A DNA stretch of 64,000 bases from Anaerolineae bacterium. GTDB taxonomy: Bacteria > Chloroflexota > Anaerolineae > Aggregatilineales > Aggregatilineaceae. The stretch is from the NCBI GenBank assembly GCA_018432315.1, contig JAHDLB010000019.1:117709-181708 (forward strand), written 5' to 3'. The notes beneath the pieces are model-generated. The model did not search any database, was not told where the DNA came from, and worked only from the letters and a program-made list of their open reading frames with translations. Positions within the stretch are counted from its first letter, which is position 1; every line of letters starts with the position of its first letter. Below are positions 46,112 to 55,066 of the stretch, piece by piece. A program made the position numbers and the translations under genes.

Positions 46112-47380
46112 TCAAGATACAGCGGGCGGTTCGTAGATCCGAAACTGGCCGCTCAGGTGCAACAAGCTCAACATATAGAGCATCCCGTCGTAGTAACGGT
46201 ACCGGCCCGTAACCAGCGGCTCGTTCCAGAATTCCTCGATGAACTCCCACGCGATCGGCTCAGTGGCCGCCAGGCTGGCCGCCGCGTTGGTCGCTACGAG
46301 CCCTGTGGAATGCCAGGGTGTGAGGGATGCGCTGCCATCGATGCGCCACTTATCGGTATACGTCCGTATGCCCACCTCGTAGAAAAACGCTTGAATGCGG
46401 TTGCTCTGTTCGATCGCCCAGGGATCGGCGGCGAACCACGCGTAATCGACCGCGACGTTCATGGGGGTACGCCACGCATCGGCGCCGAAGAATTCGCCAT
46501 AATCGCCGGCTGGCTTCGGCGACCCATCGAACTCGGCGTAGTTCGGCATCAGGCCGGTTGCCGGGTGAGCCGCCGTCTTGAAGAACTCGCGGCTGGCGGT
46601 AGCCGCTTCGGCCCAGAACGCGTTATCGTCGTCCGCCCAACGCGCCCACAATTCGTAGTAGTGGGGCATGTGATACGAGGGATCGGTGTGCATGCTCACC
46701 GCACCATACGGGCTGGGGCTGAACACCACCATCCTGGTTTCGGCGTTGAACATGTTCTTCGAGCCGCTCGATGGATCGTCCTCGTGGTGCAGCATGGCGT
46801 GCAGAATGGCGTTGGCTTCCGCCTGATAATCGAAAATGCCCTCGCCGTTGCCCCACCGGCCCGCCGCAAAGAACAGCGCCATGGCGAACCAGATTTCGCC
46901 ATCCGGCGCCGGCCCCTCGTCGATCTTCGATCCATCCGGGTTGCAGTGCCACGCGAAATATCCCTGGAAGGGTCCGTCTTCGTTATACATGTACGTCTTG
47001 GTCCACTTCCAGATGCGGTTGAATTCGTCCTGCTTGTCGAGCTGCACTGCGATCATCATGCCGTAGGACATGCCCTCGGTGCGAACGTCGTCGTTGCCCG
47101 TATCCACTATGTAGGCCATGTCGTCATCGACCGGGTAGTAAATACGCTCGGTTTCGTCATCGCCGTAAAACAACTGGCTCCAGACCTGTTCGACGCGAGC
47201 CTGGATTTCCTCGTCGCTCAGGCCCCATTCCTTGAGCATATTGCGGTATTCGCCGCTGAAAAACGCCCCTGTTGTTGGCGGCACGGGATTCTCACCTTTC
47301 TGAGCCGACGCGGCACCGGGCCACACGACTGAGATCAACCCGCTGACGAGCAGTAGAATGGTCGGAATTTTCTTGAACAT
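46112..47380 (-). CDS. GH8 glycosidase, Rex-like, with signal peptide
   Basis: A 422-residue family 8 glycoside hydrolase. A signal peptide (KIPTILLLVSGLISVVWPG, cut near ASAQK) precedes an alpha/alpha barrel. The proton donor is in DVRTEGMSYGMMIAVQ (Glu102), and PDGEIWFAMALFFAAGRW and FFGADAWRTPMNVAVDYAWF are further family blocks. The pattern is closest to reducing-end xylose-releasing exo-oligoxylanases, which trim xylo-oligosaccharides; those are usually intracellular, so export here is notable. It lies 144 bases after the GH43 gene on the same strand. Confidence 0.85.
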   Translation of the reverse strand: MFKKIPTILLLVSGLISVVWPGAASAQKGENPVPPTTGAFFSGEYRNMLKEWGLSDEEIQARVEQVWSQLFYGDDETERIYYPVDDDMAYIVDTGNDDVRTEGMSYGMMIAVQLDKQDEFNRIWKWTKTYMYNEDGPFQGYFAWHCNPDGSKIDEGPAPDGEIWFAMALFFAAGRWGNGEGIFDYQAEANAILHAMLHHEDDPSSGSKNMFNAETRMVVFSPSPYGAVSMHTDPSYHMPHYYELWARWADDDNAFWAEAATASREFFKTAAHPATGLMPNYAEFDGSPKPAGDYGEFFGADAWRTPMNVAVDYAWFAADPWAIEQSNRIQAFFYEVGIRTYTDKWRIDGSASLTPWHSTGLVATNAAASLAATEPIAWEFIEEFWNEPLVTGRYRYYDGMLYMLSLLHLSGQFRIYEPPAVS

Positions 47381-47524
47381 GGTTGAACCACTCTTCTATA
47401 TTTCCACTGACGCGCACCGCGCAGGATTCCATCGATCGCGCCAGTTGGTCGAAGGACGCGGTGGGCCTTGCCTGTTGCCCCCGCGCGAACCGGCCCACCA
47501 CGCGGGGAAATCGCGCCGGGTGCG

Positions 47525-49120
47525 TTACGCCTCCTCCACACCGGCATACTCGAACCAATCGAAATCGGCTGTGGCCCGGCTGGGATGCCCGTTGCTGCTC
47601 GCGTATAAGCCGATGTACGTGCCAACGAAGCCACCGGCCACCGTCGTGCTGAGAATGCGCCCATCCACGTTTTCCGCGACAGAGTCCCACTGCCGGCCAT
47701 CGGGACTGGCAGCGAAGCTGTACGCCTGGCCCCGTGCTTCCACTTTGAGATAGATCCTGCCCGGCGCCAGCGACGTCTCGCCCAGGATCGATTCCTCGCC
47801 TTTTTCCCGCTTGATCAACCGGACAACCCCCGCGCCGTCAGTTCCCGAAAGCACAAAACGGAAATGATGATCGCTGTCGTGGAGGACGACCATCCCCGCA
47901 CACTCGTGCTCGTTACCCGGCACGAACTCCATGGCCGTTTGGGCCACGAAGTTGATGTGCTGCTGGCGTCGCCCGACGAAGCTGGGAGTCGCCCACTCAC
48001 TCACCTTTTCGGGACGCAGCCGCAGGCGCAAATGGCCGGGCCTCTCGGTCAGGCTCCAGAAGTCGTCGGTCGGGGTGCGCAGGAAATTCCAGCAGAAAGC
48101 CAGCTCGGCGGCGTCAAACTCATCGCGGGCGGGCGCTGCGGGCCAGAGATGCGCGGGAAGATTGGGCAGTGGAAACTCCCGCTCGATGCCGCCGCGACCG
48201 GGGTTCACCACGGGCCACCCGTCCATTTCCCAGTTCACCGGGGCGAGAAACGTCTCGCGCCCCAGGTTGTAGTGATACCCTGGCCCGAACGGCTCGCTAT
48301 AGGGGCGCACCCCCAACGCCACCAGCCACCACTCACCATGTTGTGTCTGGATCAAATCGGCGTGTCCCGTCGCCGCGATCGCGGAGAAGAACCCGCGATC
48401 GCGGTGGGTGAGAATGGGGTTGCGCCCGCACGACACGTAAGGGCCGGTGACCGTTTTGCTGCGCGCAATAGTGACCGCGTGGTACGCGTCCGTGCCGCCT
48501 TCGGCAATCACCAGGTAGTACGTCCCGTCGATGTTGTACAGGTGGGGCGCCTCCGGATGGACGGCCCGCTTGGCGGCGCCATCCCACAACGCGTATTTCG
48601 GTCCCGTCAACTGCATCGCGGCGAGGTCGAGTTCCTGAAGCCAGATTTCGCGGTGGCCCGGATGCGCCTCGCCCGCCAGCGGGACGCGGTTGCCGGTATA
48701 CCACACGCGCCCATCCTCGTCGAACAAAAGCGAAGGGTCGATCCCTGGCGCGTCGTCAAGCCAATACGGATCGGACCACGGGCCAGCCGGGTCGGTCGCC
48801 GTGACGATGAAATTGCCGTAAGGTGGGGTGGCATTCTCGACATTGGGGACCAACGTGTTGATGACGTAAAAGATGCCGTCATGATAGCGGATCGTCGGCG
48901 CGTACAACCCTTTCGAGGGCTGCAAACCATCCAGGCAAAGCTGAGATGGCCGGTCGATCACGTGCCCGATCTGCCGCCAATGGACCAGGTCGCGGCTGTG
49001 GAATATCGGCAGCCCCGGAAAATACTCGAAAGACGACGTGACCAGGTAGTAGTCTTCGCCCACCCGGCAGATCGAAGGATCGGGATAGAAACCTGGCAAA
49101 ATAGGATTGCGAAATTTCAT
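47525..49120 (-). CDS. GH43 beta-xylosidase-like enzyme
   Basis: A 531-residue cytoplasmic GH43 enzyme (no signal peptide), probably removing xylose or arabinose from short xylo-oligosaccharides. The five-bladed propeller has the general base in GFYPDPSICRVG (Asp14), the pKa-modulating Asp region PGIDPSLLFDEDG and the acid glutamate in AVHPEAPHLYN. The C-terminal ~190 residues are the beta-sandwich found in GH43 xylosidases (RQQHINFVAQTAMEF, ECAGMVVLHDSDHHFRFVL). GAGGAG precedes the ATG. It lies between the LacI gene and the GH8 gene on the same strand, so the three probably form an operon. Confidence 0.88.
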   Translation of the reverse strand: MKFRNPILPGFYPDPSICRVGEDYYLVTSSFEYFPGLPIFHSRDLVHWRQIGHVIDRPSQLCLDGLQPSKGLYAPTIRYHDGIFYVINTLVPNVENATPPYGNFIVTATDPAGPWSDPYWLDDAPGIDPSLLFDEDGRVWYTGNRVPLAGEAHPGHREIWLQELDLAAMQLTGPKYALWDGAAKRAVHPEAPHLYNIDGTYYLVIAEGGTDAYHAVTIARSKTVTGPYVSCGRNPILTHRDRGFFSAIAATGHADLIQTQHGEWWLVALGVRPYSEPFGPGYHYNLGRETFLAPVNWEMDGWPVVNPGRGGIEREFPLPNLPAHLWPAAPARDEFDAAELAFCWNFLRTPTDDFWSLTERPGHLRLRLRPEKVSEWATPSFVGRRQQHINFVAQTAMEFVPGNEHECAGMVVLHDSDHHFRFVLSGTDGAGVVRLIKREKGEESILGETSLAPGRIYLKVEARGQAYSFAASPDGRQWDSVAENVDGRILSTTVAGGFVGTYIGLYASSNGHPSRATADFDWFEYAGVEEA

Positions 49121-49285
49121 CAGAAGCTCCTCAAGGTACCGCCGGCGTTGTCCCTGGCGGTCCGCCCCAGAATACGTGTATCAAGCTTTGTCCGCGATTT
49201 CCGTCACCCGCACCGGGAAGGCGCGATCAGTCGTGCAGGCGGCGGTGAGGAATGATTACCAGGTTTCTTGGCATGGAACGCAGTG

Positions 49286-50323
49286 CTACCACCGGGCCGG
49301 CGGCAGGGCTTTGACCGAATCTCGGATGACCAGTTGAGGCCGCATCATGATCTTCGTTGTCACACGCCCCGGATGTTTCATGCGTTCGAGCAACTGGCGA
49401 ACCCCCAGCACCCCCATCAACGGGATATCGACGTGCATGGTCGTGAGCGGCGGCACGGTCTGCGTGGCCAGCGGCAAATCGTCGAACCCCACAACCGACA
49501 CGTCCTCCGGCACATACCGCCCCATATCGCGCACGGCTTGAATCACGTGGTTGGCGACCAGGTCCAGGCAGAAGAAAATGGCCGTGATCTGCGGGTACCG
49601 CTGCAGCAGGGTCCGCGTGGCATCATACGCCGCGTCCATCAGGTGCGAACTGTCGACAATGTACGTGTCTGAGATGCCGTACTCGGCCAGCGCCCGCAAA
49701 TACCCTTCGCGGCGCTGCATGAAGCTGGAAAACGCGCCGGGCTGCGTGCCGATCAACCCGATATGCCGGTGGCCCTGCTCGATGAGGTGGCGCACCGCCC
49801 GGTAGCCCCCCATCACGTTGTCGGCCAGAACCATGTCGCAGGCCGACGCGTACGCATCGACCAGGACGATGGGTTTCCCGGTCTGGATACGGACCTGATC
49901 GATTACGTGAGAGGGAATCGCCCCGGTCAGGATGAGCCCGTCGATATCCGGGTCATGGAGCGGGAGCGGCCACGCAGCCGGGTTCGAGTGAACGTTGCGG
50001 CTGAACGAGGCATAAACCAGTTTGATATGCTGCTCGCGGCACTCCTGGTCGATCCCGGCGATGACGTTGCTGTAAAACGAGCTTGAGATGGCATCCCTGT
50101 CCGGGACCGTAGTGGACAGAACCCCGATCGTCGCCTGGGCGACCGGCACATCCAGGGCCGAACGCCCCGCATTATAGTAGGCCAGGCGTTCCGCCGCGGT
50201 GAGCACGCGATCGCGCGTTTCTGGCAGCACATGGGGTTTGTTGTTCAAAACGCGCGACGCCGTGCTGATTGAAACGCCGGCCAGATTAGCTACGTCCTTC
50301 AGTTTGGAACGCCTGGAAACCAT
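49286..50323 (-). CDS. LacI-family regulator, leftward paralogue of pair
   Basis: About 345 residues: N-terminal helix-turn-helix KLKDVANLAGVSISTASRVLNN, hinge region, and an effector-binding domain with QGHRHIGLIGTQPGAF, MQRREGYLRALAEYGISD and VPEDVSVVGFDDLPLA. It probably senses a xylo-oligosaccharide or xylose and controls the GH43/GH8 genes behind it and perhaps the divergent transporter. Starts at 50356, 50347 and 50323 are possible; the last has AAGGA and matches the N-terminus of the divergent paralogue. A consensus promoter lies upstream. Confidence 0.87.
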   Translation of the reverse strand: MVSRRSKLKDVANLAGVSISTASRVLNNKPHVLPETRDRVLTAAERLAYYNAGRSALDVPVAQATIGVLSTTVPDRDAISSSFYSNVIAGIDQECREQHIKLVYASFSRNVHSNPAAWPLPLHDPDIDGLILTGAIPSHVIDQVRIQTGKPIVLVDAYASACDMVLADNVMGGYRAVRHLIEQGHRHIGLIGTQPGAFSSFMQRREGYLRALAEYGISDTYIVDSSHLMDAAYDATRTLLQRYPQITAIFFCLDLVANHVIQAVRDMGRYVPEDVSVVGFDDLPLATQTVPPLTTMHVDIPLMGVLGVRQLLERMKHPGRVTTKIMMRPQLVIRDSVKALPPARW

Positions 50324-50373
50324 AATATCCTTAAGCTCTTTTTTCATTGAATTCAACTACATATTTGAAAATC

Positions 50374-50401
50374 ATTATAGACGTTTACCCCCCGGTGTCA
50401 A
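50374..50401 (-). promoter_or_regulatory. Consensus sigma70 promoter of the leftward LacI gene
   Basis: On the minus strand a perfect TTGACA (50401-50396), a 16-base spacer and a perfect TATAAT (50379-50374). The -35 lies in GGTTGACACC, a 10-base string repeated at the divergent promoter. Confidence 0.75.
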
Positions 50402-50462
50402 CCAGAAGGGCACGATTCCCACTGAAGAACGCGTGATCCGGGTCGATTTTCATCAAAAATGG

Positions 50463-50491
50463 TTGACACCCACCGTCTTTTGCTATAGATT
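50463..50491 (+). promoter_or_regulatory. Promoter of the rightward LacI gene
   Basis: TTGACA (50463-50468) within GGTTGACACC, then TATAGA after 15 bases (50484-50489) or TAGATT after 17 (50486-50491). It directs transcription toward the second LacI gene. Confidence 0.55.
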
Positions 50492-50559
50492 GAAGGTGAA
50501 AGACATCCCATATTTCAATGAAATACATTTTTTCAATGAGACACTTTGAGGATTTTGTT

Positions 50560-51606
50560 GTGTCTTCTCGCCCCAAATTGCAGGATGTGGCCAACCTGGC
50601 GGGTGTATCCATCGGGACCGCCTCTCAGGCCCTGAACAACAAAGCCTCCGTGTCGCCCGAAACGCGCGATCTGGTGTTTCGAGCGGCCAACCAGTTGGGC
50701 TATGAACTCCCTGCCCGCACAATTGTCCCAGCCGACAAGGACACCTCCGCGATCGGCGTGCTCGTCCAGGCCAAGGTGGGCCAGAGCGTGCTCATCGATC
50801 CCTTCTACAGCGCCGTGCTCAACGGGGCGGAGCAAGAATGCAAGCGGCACAACCTGAATTTATCGTACTCCAGCCTGCCTGTGAACGAGCAGTCGCTGGC
50901 CGTCGAATGGCCGCACCTCATCAAAGAGCAGCAGCCAACGGGTTGGTTGGTGGTGGGCGCCTTTGCACCAGAAACAGTTTTTGAACTGGAACAACGCCTG
51001 ACGCCGCCGGTTGTTCTGGTGGACACCCACGCGCCCGACTCGTCGTATGACATGGTCGTGACCGATTACGTCACTGGGGCCCATGACGCAGTAGCCTACC
51101 TGGTCGACCAGGGCCACCGGCACATCGGCCTGATCGGCAGCAGCCCAGAGAGCCATCCTGGCATCCAGCAGCGCCGCGAAGGGTATGCGCGCGCGCTGGC
51201 CGACAGTGGCATTGAGACGCTTTACATCGAAGACAGCCCGCTGCGCAGCGACGCGGTCTTTCACGCGACGCAACGCCTGTTGAAACGCGCCCCCGAGATC
51301 ACGGCCATCTTTGCCTGCAATGATGATGTGGCGATGTCCGTCATGCGGGCCGCGTACGATCTGGGGCGCCGCATCCCGGATGATCTGTCCGTCGTGGGCT
51401 TTGGAGACACCGGTCCCGCATCCGAGATTATCCCCCCCCTGACGACGGTGTTCGTGGACAAGGTGCTGATGGGCGCGCTTGGCGTGCGCCAACTGCTGGA
51501 TCGCAGACAAAATCCGGCACGCGTGCCATTCACAATTGCCTTGGGGACGCGGCTGGTGGAACGGCAATCCGTGCAAAAAGCGGTGCGGCAAAAAGTGAAA
51601 ACTTGA
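50560..51606 (+). CDS. LacI-family regulator, rightward paralogue of pair
   Basis: A 348-residue regulator clearly related to its divergent neighbour: helix-turn-helix KLQDVANLAGVSIGTASQALNN, QGHRHIGLIGSSPESH, QQRREGYARALADSGIE and GALGVRQLLDRRQNPARV. Differences lie in the recognition helix (GTASQ instead of STASR) and the ligand loop (GFGDTGPA instead of GFDDLPLA), so operator and ligand may differ. The GTG at 50560 lies eight bases after GAGG and gives an N-terminus matching the paralogue; ATGs at 50518 and 50536 are possible but lack ribosome sites. It precedes the Opp-type transporter and probably controls it. Confidence 0.86.
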   Translation: MSSRPKLQDVANLAGVSIGTASQALNNKASVSPETRDLVFRAANQLGYELPARTIVPADKDTSAIGVLVQAKVGQSVLIDPFYSAVLNGAEQECKRHNLNLSYSSLPVNEQSLAVEWPHLIKEQQPTGWLVVGAFAPETVFELEQRLTPPVVLVDTHAPDSSYDMVVTDYVTGAHDAVAYLVDQGHRHIGLIGSSPESHPGIQQRREGYARALADSGIETLYIEDSPLRSDAVFHATQRLLKRAPEITAIFACNDDVAMSVMRAAYDLGRRIPDDLSVVGFGDTGPASEIIPPLTTVFVDKVLMGALGVRQLLDRRQNPARVPFTIALGTRLVERQSVQKAVRQKVKT

Positions 51607-51913
51607 GGGGTCAAGAAGCTTGTCGGGCCGGTGCGCTTTTGGAAGGGTTCACCGGTCCAGGCAAGCTCCTTGTGTTTCGACAACAAGAAAGGAGGTGTCA
51701 CCCAACGAGGCGGTCGATTCTTGTTGCCATGCGCACGATTATAACATGTTCTCCCTCCAAGGTAAGGGACAGCTCCGGCTCATTTCGTGCGTTCATGAAT
51801 GACACCCGTCTCGTCCGCGCCCAAATACCACAACTCTCCCAGACATTTTCGTAGGTCACCGCGGAAGATGGTGAGTCTTCCACATCGGCGGTTTTATTAA
51901 GGAGAAAAACAAC
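51607..51913. other. Leader region before the Opp-type transporter
   Basis: A 307-base gap with no gene. TATAAC at 51740-51745 could be a -10 box, but the spacing to any -35 is poor. AACATGTT (51743-51750) is a small palindrome that could be an operator. A clear AAGGAG precedes the transporter ATG. Confidence 0.35.
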
Positions 51914-53890
51914 ATGTTTGACCGTATGCGAGTCAAGCTTGGGGTCCTGGCCATCGTGATGGTGATGGCTCTGGGCCTCATCAGCCCGGCGATTGTCCCC
52001 CAGGCTCAAGCGCAGGACAGCCAATATAACGAATCCCCCATGCTGGCCGCCCTGGTTGCTGCCGGCGAGCTGCCGCCCGTCGAAGAACGCCTCCCCGAAA
52101 ACCCGGCGGTCGTCACCCCGTTCAACGAAATTGGTCAGTATGGCGGCAACCTGCGCTTTGGGTTTGTCGGCGCCAACCCCGGCTGGGGCGGGATGTGGTA
52201 CACGACCGGGTGGGAAAACCTGGTCATCTGGAAGCCGGACTTCTCCGGTGTGGATCCCAACATCGCCGAGAGCTGGGAAGTCAGCGACGACGTGCGGGAA
52301 TACACGTTCCACCTGCGCAAGGGCCTGAAGTGGTCGGATGGTGTGGAATTCACCGCTGACGACATCATGTTCTACATCGACGACCTGCTCTTCCATCCGG
52401 AAGTTCATGTCAACGGCCCGGCGGCGGACTGGCTGCCCACGGCGGGCGCGGAAGAATTCAGGGCCGAGAAGATCGATGACTACACGGTCAAGTTGATCTT
52501 CGCCAACCCGAACGGCACGTTCCTGTACAACCTCGCGACCTGGGCGGGGCGTCACCTCACCTGGTTCCCGAAGCACTACCTGATGCAGTTCCACGCGGAC
52601 TACAACGAGAATGTCGACGAGCTGGTGGCGCAGGAAGAGGGCGTCGAGGACTGGGTCGGTTTGCTCAACAAGAAGGCTTCGGGCCCCACCGAAGACACGC
52701 AGAATTTCTACCTCTACCCGGAGCGCCCGACGCTCTTCCCGTGGGTGGTGGAGAAGCCGCTCGGTGGCGGAACCACCATCACGATGGTTCGTAACCCGTA
52801 CTACTGGAAAGTCGATACCGAAGGCAACCAACTGCCCTACATCGACACCGTCACCGGCTACAGCTACCAGGATTCCGAAGGCCGCACGCTGGCCATGCTC
52901 AGCGGTGATCTCGACTACATCAAGGACCCCGATGCTGCCGACCGTATCCTCTTCTTCGACGCAGTGGACGAGGGCAAGCCGCTGGCGATCAGCACGCTGT
53001 ACAACGATGCCGGCGTCAACAACACGATCCACTTCAATCGCACAATTGGCGACCCGGTGAAAGCCGAGATCTTCGCGGACAAGAACTTCCGTATCGGCAT
53101 GTCCCACGCCATCAACCGCGAGGAACTCATCGAGATCGTGCACGCCGGCCAGGGCACGCCAGCCCAGGCGTCACCGCTCGAAAGCAGCCCGCTCTATAAC
53201 GAGCAGTTGGCGACCCAATACATCGAGTACGACGTCGATCTGGCTAACGAATACCTCGATATGGTGCTGCCGGAGAAAGACAGCGACGGGTACCGTCTTG
53301 GCCCCGATGGCAAACGCTTCTCGATCATCTTCACGGTCGATAACGGCCTGAGCTATGGCACCAACTGGGTGCAGATCGCCGAAATCCTGATCGGCTACTG
53401 GGATGCCGTTGGTGTCGAAGTCAAGCTCAACTCGATCGCGGATGACGTGTTCCGCGAGGTCCGCGACAATAACGAGCTCGAGGCGACGATCTACACCGGC
53501 GAAGGCGGCGCAGGCGTCACCGCGATCCTCGACCCGCGTTACTACATACCGGCTGAGTTCTTCGGCATGTTCGGCAACGGCTGGTACCACTGGCGCGTTG
53601 GGTCCGAACAGGGTGTGAAGGTCCCGATGCCAGAAGAATACGTCGCCATGCGCACCAAGTTCGAAACCGAGGTCCTCGGCGCGCCCACCCAAGAAGAGCA
53701 GATCGAGGCCATGAAAGAGATTCTGGAGATGGCCGCCGATGAATTCTGGGTGATCGGCACCGCCCGTCCTGGCACGGGATACCAGATCTATCATTCACGC
53801 CTCGGCAACCAGCCCAGCGAGTGGATCGCCGGGTGGATCGAAGGTGTGCAGAAGATCACGTACCCCGAGCAGTGGTATATCATGGAGTAA
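51914..53890 (+). CDS. ABC transporter solute-binding protein, family 5 (Opp/Dpp type)
   Basis: A 658-residue exported binding protein. Its signal peptide (RVKLGVLAIVMVMALGLISP, cut near AQAQD) is followed by the large family-5 fold: DPNIAESWEVSDDVREYTFHL, RKGLKWSDGVEFTADDIMFY, NFRIGMSHAINREELIEIV and a C-terminal aromatic-rich end. The family binds oligopeptides but also many oligosaccharides, including xylo- and manno-oligomers in thermophiles. The nearby GH43/GH8 genes make xylo-oligosaccharide the best guess. First of five co-directional transporter genes; ATG after AAGGAGAAAAAC. Confidence 0.88.
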   Translation: MFDRMRVKLGVLAIVMVMALGLISPAIVPQAQAQDSQYNESPMLAALVAAGELPPVEERLPENPAVVTPFNEIGQYGGNLRFGFVGANPGWGGMWYTTGWENLVIWKPDFSGVDPNIAESWEVSDDVREYTFHLRKGLKWSDGVEFTADDIMFYIDDLLFHPEVHVNGPAADWLPTAGAEEFRAEKIDDYTVKLIFANPNGTFLYNLATWAGRHLTWFPKHYLMQFHADYNENVDELVAQEEGVEDWVGLLNKKASGPTEDTQNFYLYPERPTLFPWVVEKPLGGGTTITMVRNPYYWKVDTEGNQLPYIDTVTGYSYQDSEGRTLAMLSGDLDYIKDPDAADRILFFDAVDEGKPLAISTLYNDAGVNNTIHFNRTIGDPVKAEIFADKNFRIGMSHAINREELIEIVHAGQGTPAQASPLESSPLYNEQLATQYIEYDVDLANEYLDMVLPEKDSDGYRLGPDGKRFSIIFTVDNGLSYGTNWVQIAEILIGYWDAVGVEVKLNSIADDVFREVRDNNELEATIYTGEGGAGVTAILDPRYYIPAEFFGMFGNGWYHWRVGSEQGVKVPMPEEYVAMRTKFETEVLGAPTQEEQIEAMKEILEMAADEFWVIGTARPGTGYQIYHSRLGNQPSEWIAGWIEGVQKITYPEQWYIME

Positions 53891-53915
53891 AGTGACACCG
53901 TAAGCCCGTTGTTGT

Positions 53916-53957
53916 GGGATGCACTCCGGCGAACTGCAACCGGTCGGGGTGCATCCC
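53916..53957 (+). terminator. Intra-operon hairpin after the binding protein
   Basis: GGGATGCAC (53916-53924) pairs perfectly with GTGCATCCC (53949-53957), and a wobble pair plus GC pairs extend the stem inward. No T-tract. Its place between binding protein and first permease mirrors the hairpin at 13733-13765, suggesting differential mRNA stability. Confidence 0.55.
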
Positions 53958-54055
53958 CGGTCACATCAGGTTGAGAGCCTCACGCTATCGCTCGTGAATG
54001 GTGCGCCGAGCCGGTTGTCCAACAGACCGGTGTCGGTCAGAAGTAGGAAACAACT

Positions 54056-55045
54056 ATGTGGCAGTATTTCCTGCGCCGGTTCATATACATGCTCTTCACC
54101 GTATGGATCATCTCGGTCATCACGTTTGCCGTGATCCAGCTTCCGCCCGGCGACTACGTGACGACCATGGTGTCGCAAATGATCCAATCCGGGATGGACG
54201 ATCTGCCGCCTGACTTCGAGGCACAGATCCGCGCGCAGTACGGCCTCGACCAACCGATGTACGTGCAGTACGGGAAATGGCTGCGTAATATCGTGGTAGA
54301 GGGAAAATTCGGCTATTCCTACATCTACCGGCGCGATGCCAAAGACATCATCCTCGAACGCCTGCCCGTCTCGTTTGCCATTTCCGCATTTTCGGTCCTG
54401 TTCGTCTGGATCGTGGCGCTGCCGATCGGGATCTACTCCGCTGTCAAACAGTATTCCAAGGCGGATTATTTCGTCACTTTCGTGGGGTTCATCGGCTTAG
54501 CCATACCCAATTTTCTCTTTGCCCTCATCTTGATGTTTATATCCTATCGATACATGGATCGCGCGATGATCGGGCTTTTCTCGCAAGAGTACGAGACGGC
54601 GCCCTGGAGTCTTGCCAAATTCATAGACCTGGTCAAACACCTGTGGATTCCCGTGATCATCATTGGGACCGCAGGCACGGCTGGCCTGATCCGCACCATG
54701 CGCGCGAATTTGCTGGACGAGCTCAACAAACCGTACGTGGATACGGCGCGCTCGAAAGGACTTCCCGAACGCGTTCTGCTCTGGAAATATCCGGTGCGCC
54801 ACGCTCTGAACCCGTTCGTCAGCACGATTGGCTGGATTTTGCCAAGCCTGATCGCCGGTGAGTTGATCGTGTCGATTGTGCTGAACCTGCCAACCACCGG
54901 CCCCGTCGTCTATAACGCGCTGCTGGACCAGGATATGTATGTGGCAGCCGGGATCATTCTCATCTTGAGCACCCTGACGGTCCTAGGCACGTTCATTAGC
55001 GACCTGTTGCTGGCGCTGCTCGATCCGCGCCTTCGTCTGCAATAG
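54056..55045 (+). CDS. ABC transporter permease, OppB/DppB-like
   Basis: A 329-residue inner-membrane permease with six helices. It starts QYFLRRFIYMLFTVWIISVI and has IQLPPGDYVTTMVSQ, LDQPMYVQYGKWL and the EAA-type loop LDELNKPYVDTARSKGLPERVLLWKYPVRHAL, all standard for OppB. It forms the channel together with the OppC-like protein that starts 21 bases downstream. TAGGAAA lies before the ATG. Confidence 0.9.
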   Translation: MWQYFLRRFIYMLFTVWIISVITFAVIQLPPGDYVTTMVSQMIQSGMDDLPPDFEAQIRAQYGLDQPMYVQYGKWLRNIVVEGKFGYSYIYRRDAKDIILERLPVSFAISAFSVLFVWIVALPIGIYSAVKQYSKADYFVTFVGFIGLAIPNFLFALILMFISYRYMDRAMIGLFSQEYETAPWSLAKFIDLVKHLWIPVIIIGTAGTAGLIRTMRANLLDELNKPYVDTARSKGLPERVLLWKYPVRHALNPFVSTIGWILPSLIAGELIVSIVLNLPTTGPVVYNALLDQDMYVAAGIILILSTLTVLGTFISDLLLALLDPRLRLQ

Positions 55046-55066
55046 ATCGATGTTGGAGTGAATCGG

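Noticed and set aside
46067..47332. 421-codon frame antisense to the GH8 gene
   Set aside because: Shadow of the GH8 gene, which has a signal peptide and an intact catalytic block.
47864..49255. 463-codon frame antisense to the GH43 gene
   Set aside because: Shadow of a well-supported GH43 enzyme.
51698..53143. 481-codon frame antisense to the Opp-type binding protein
   Set aside because: Shadow; the plus-strand protein has a signal peptide and family-5 motifs.
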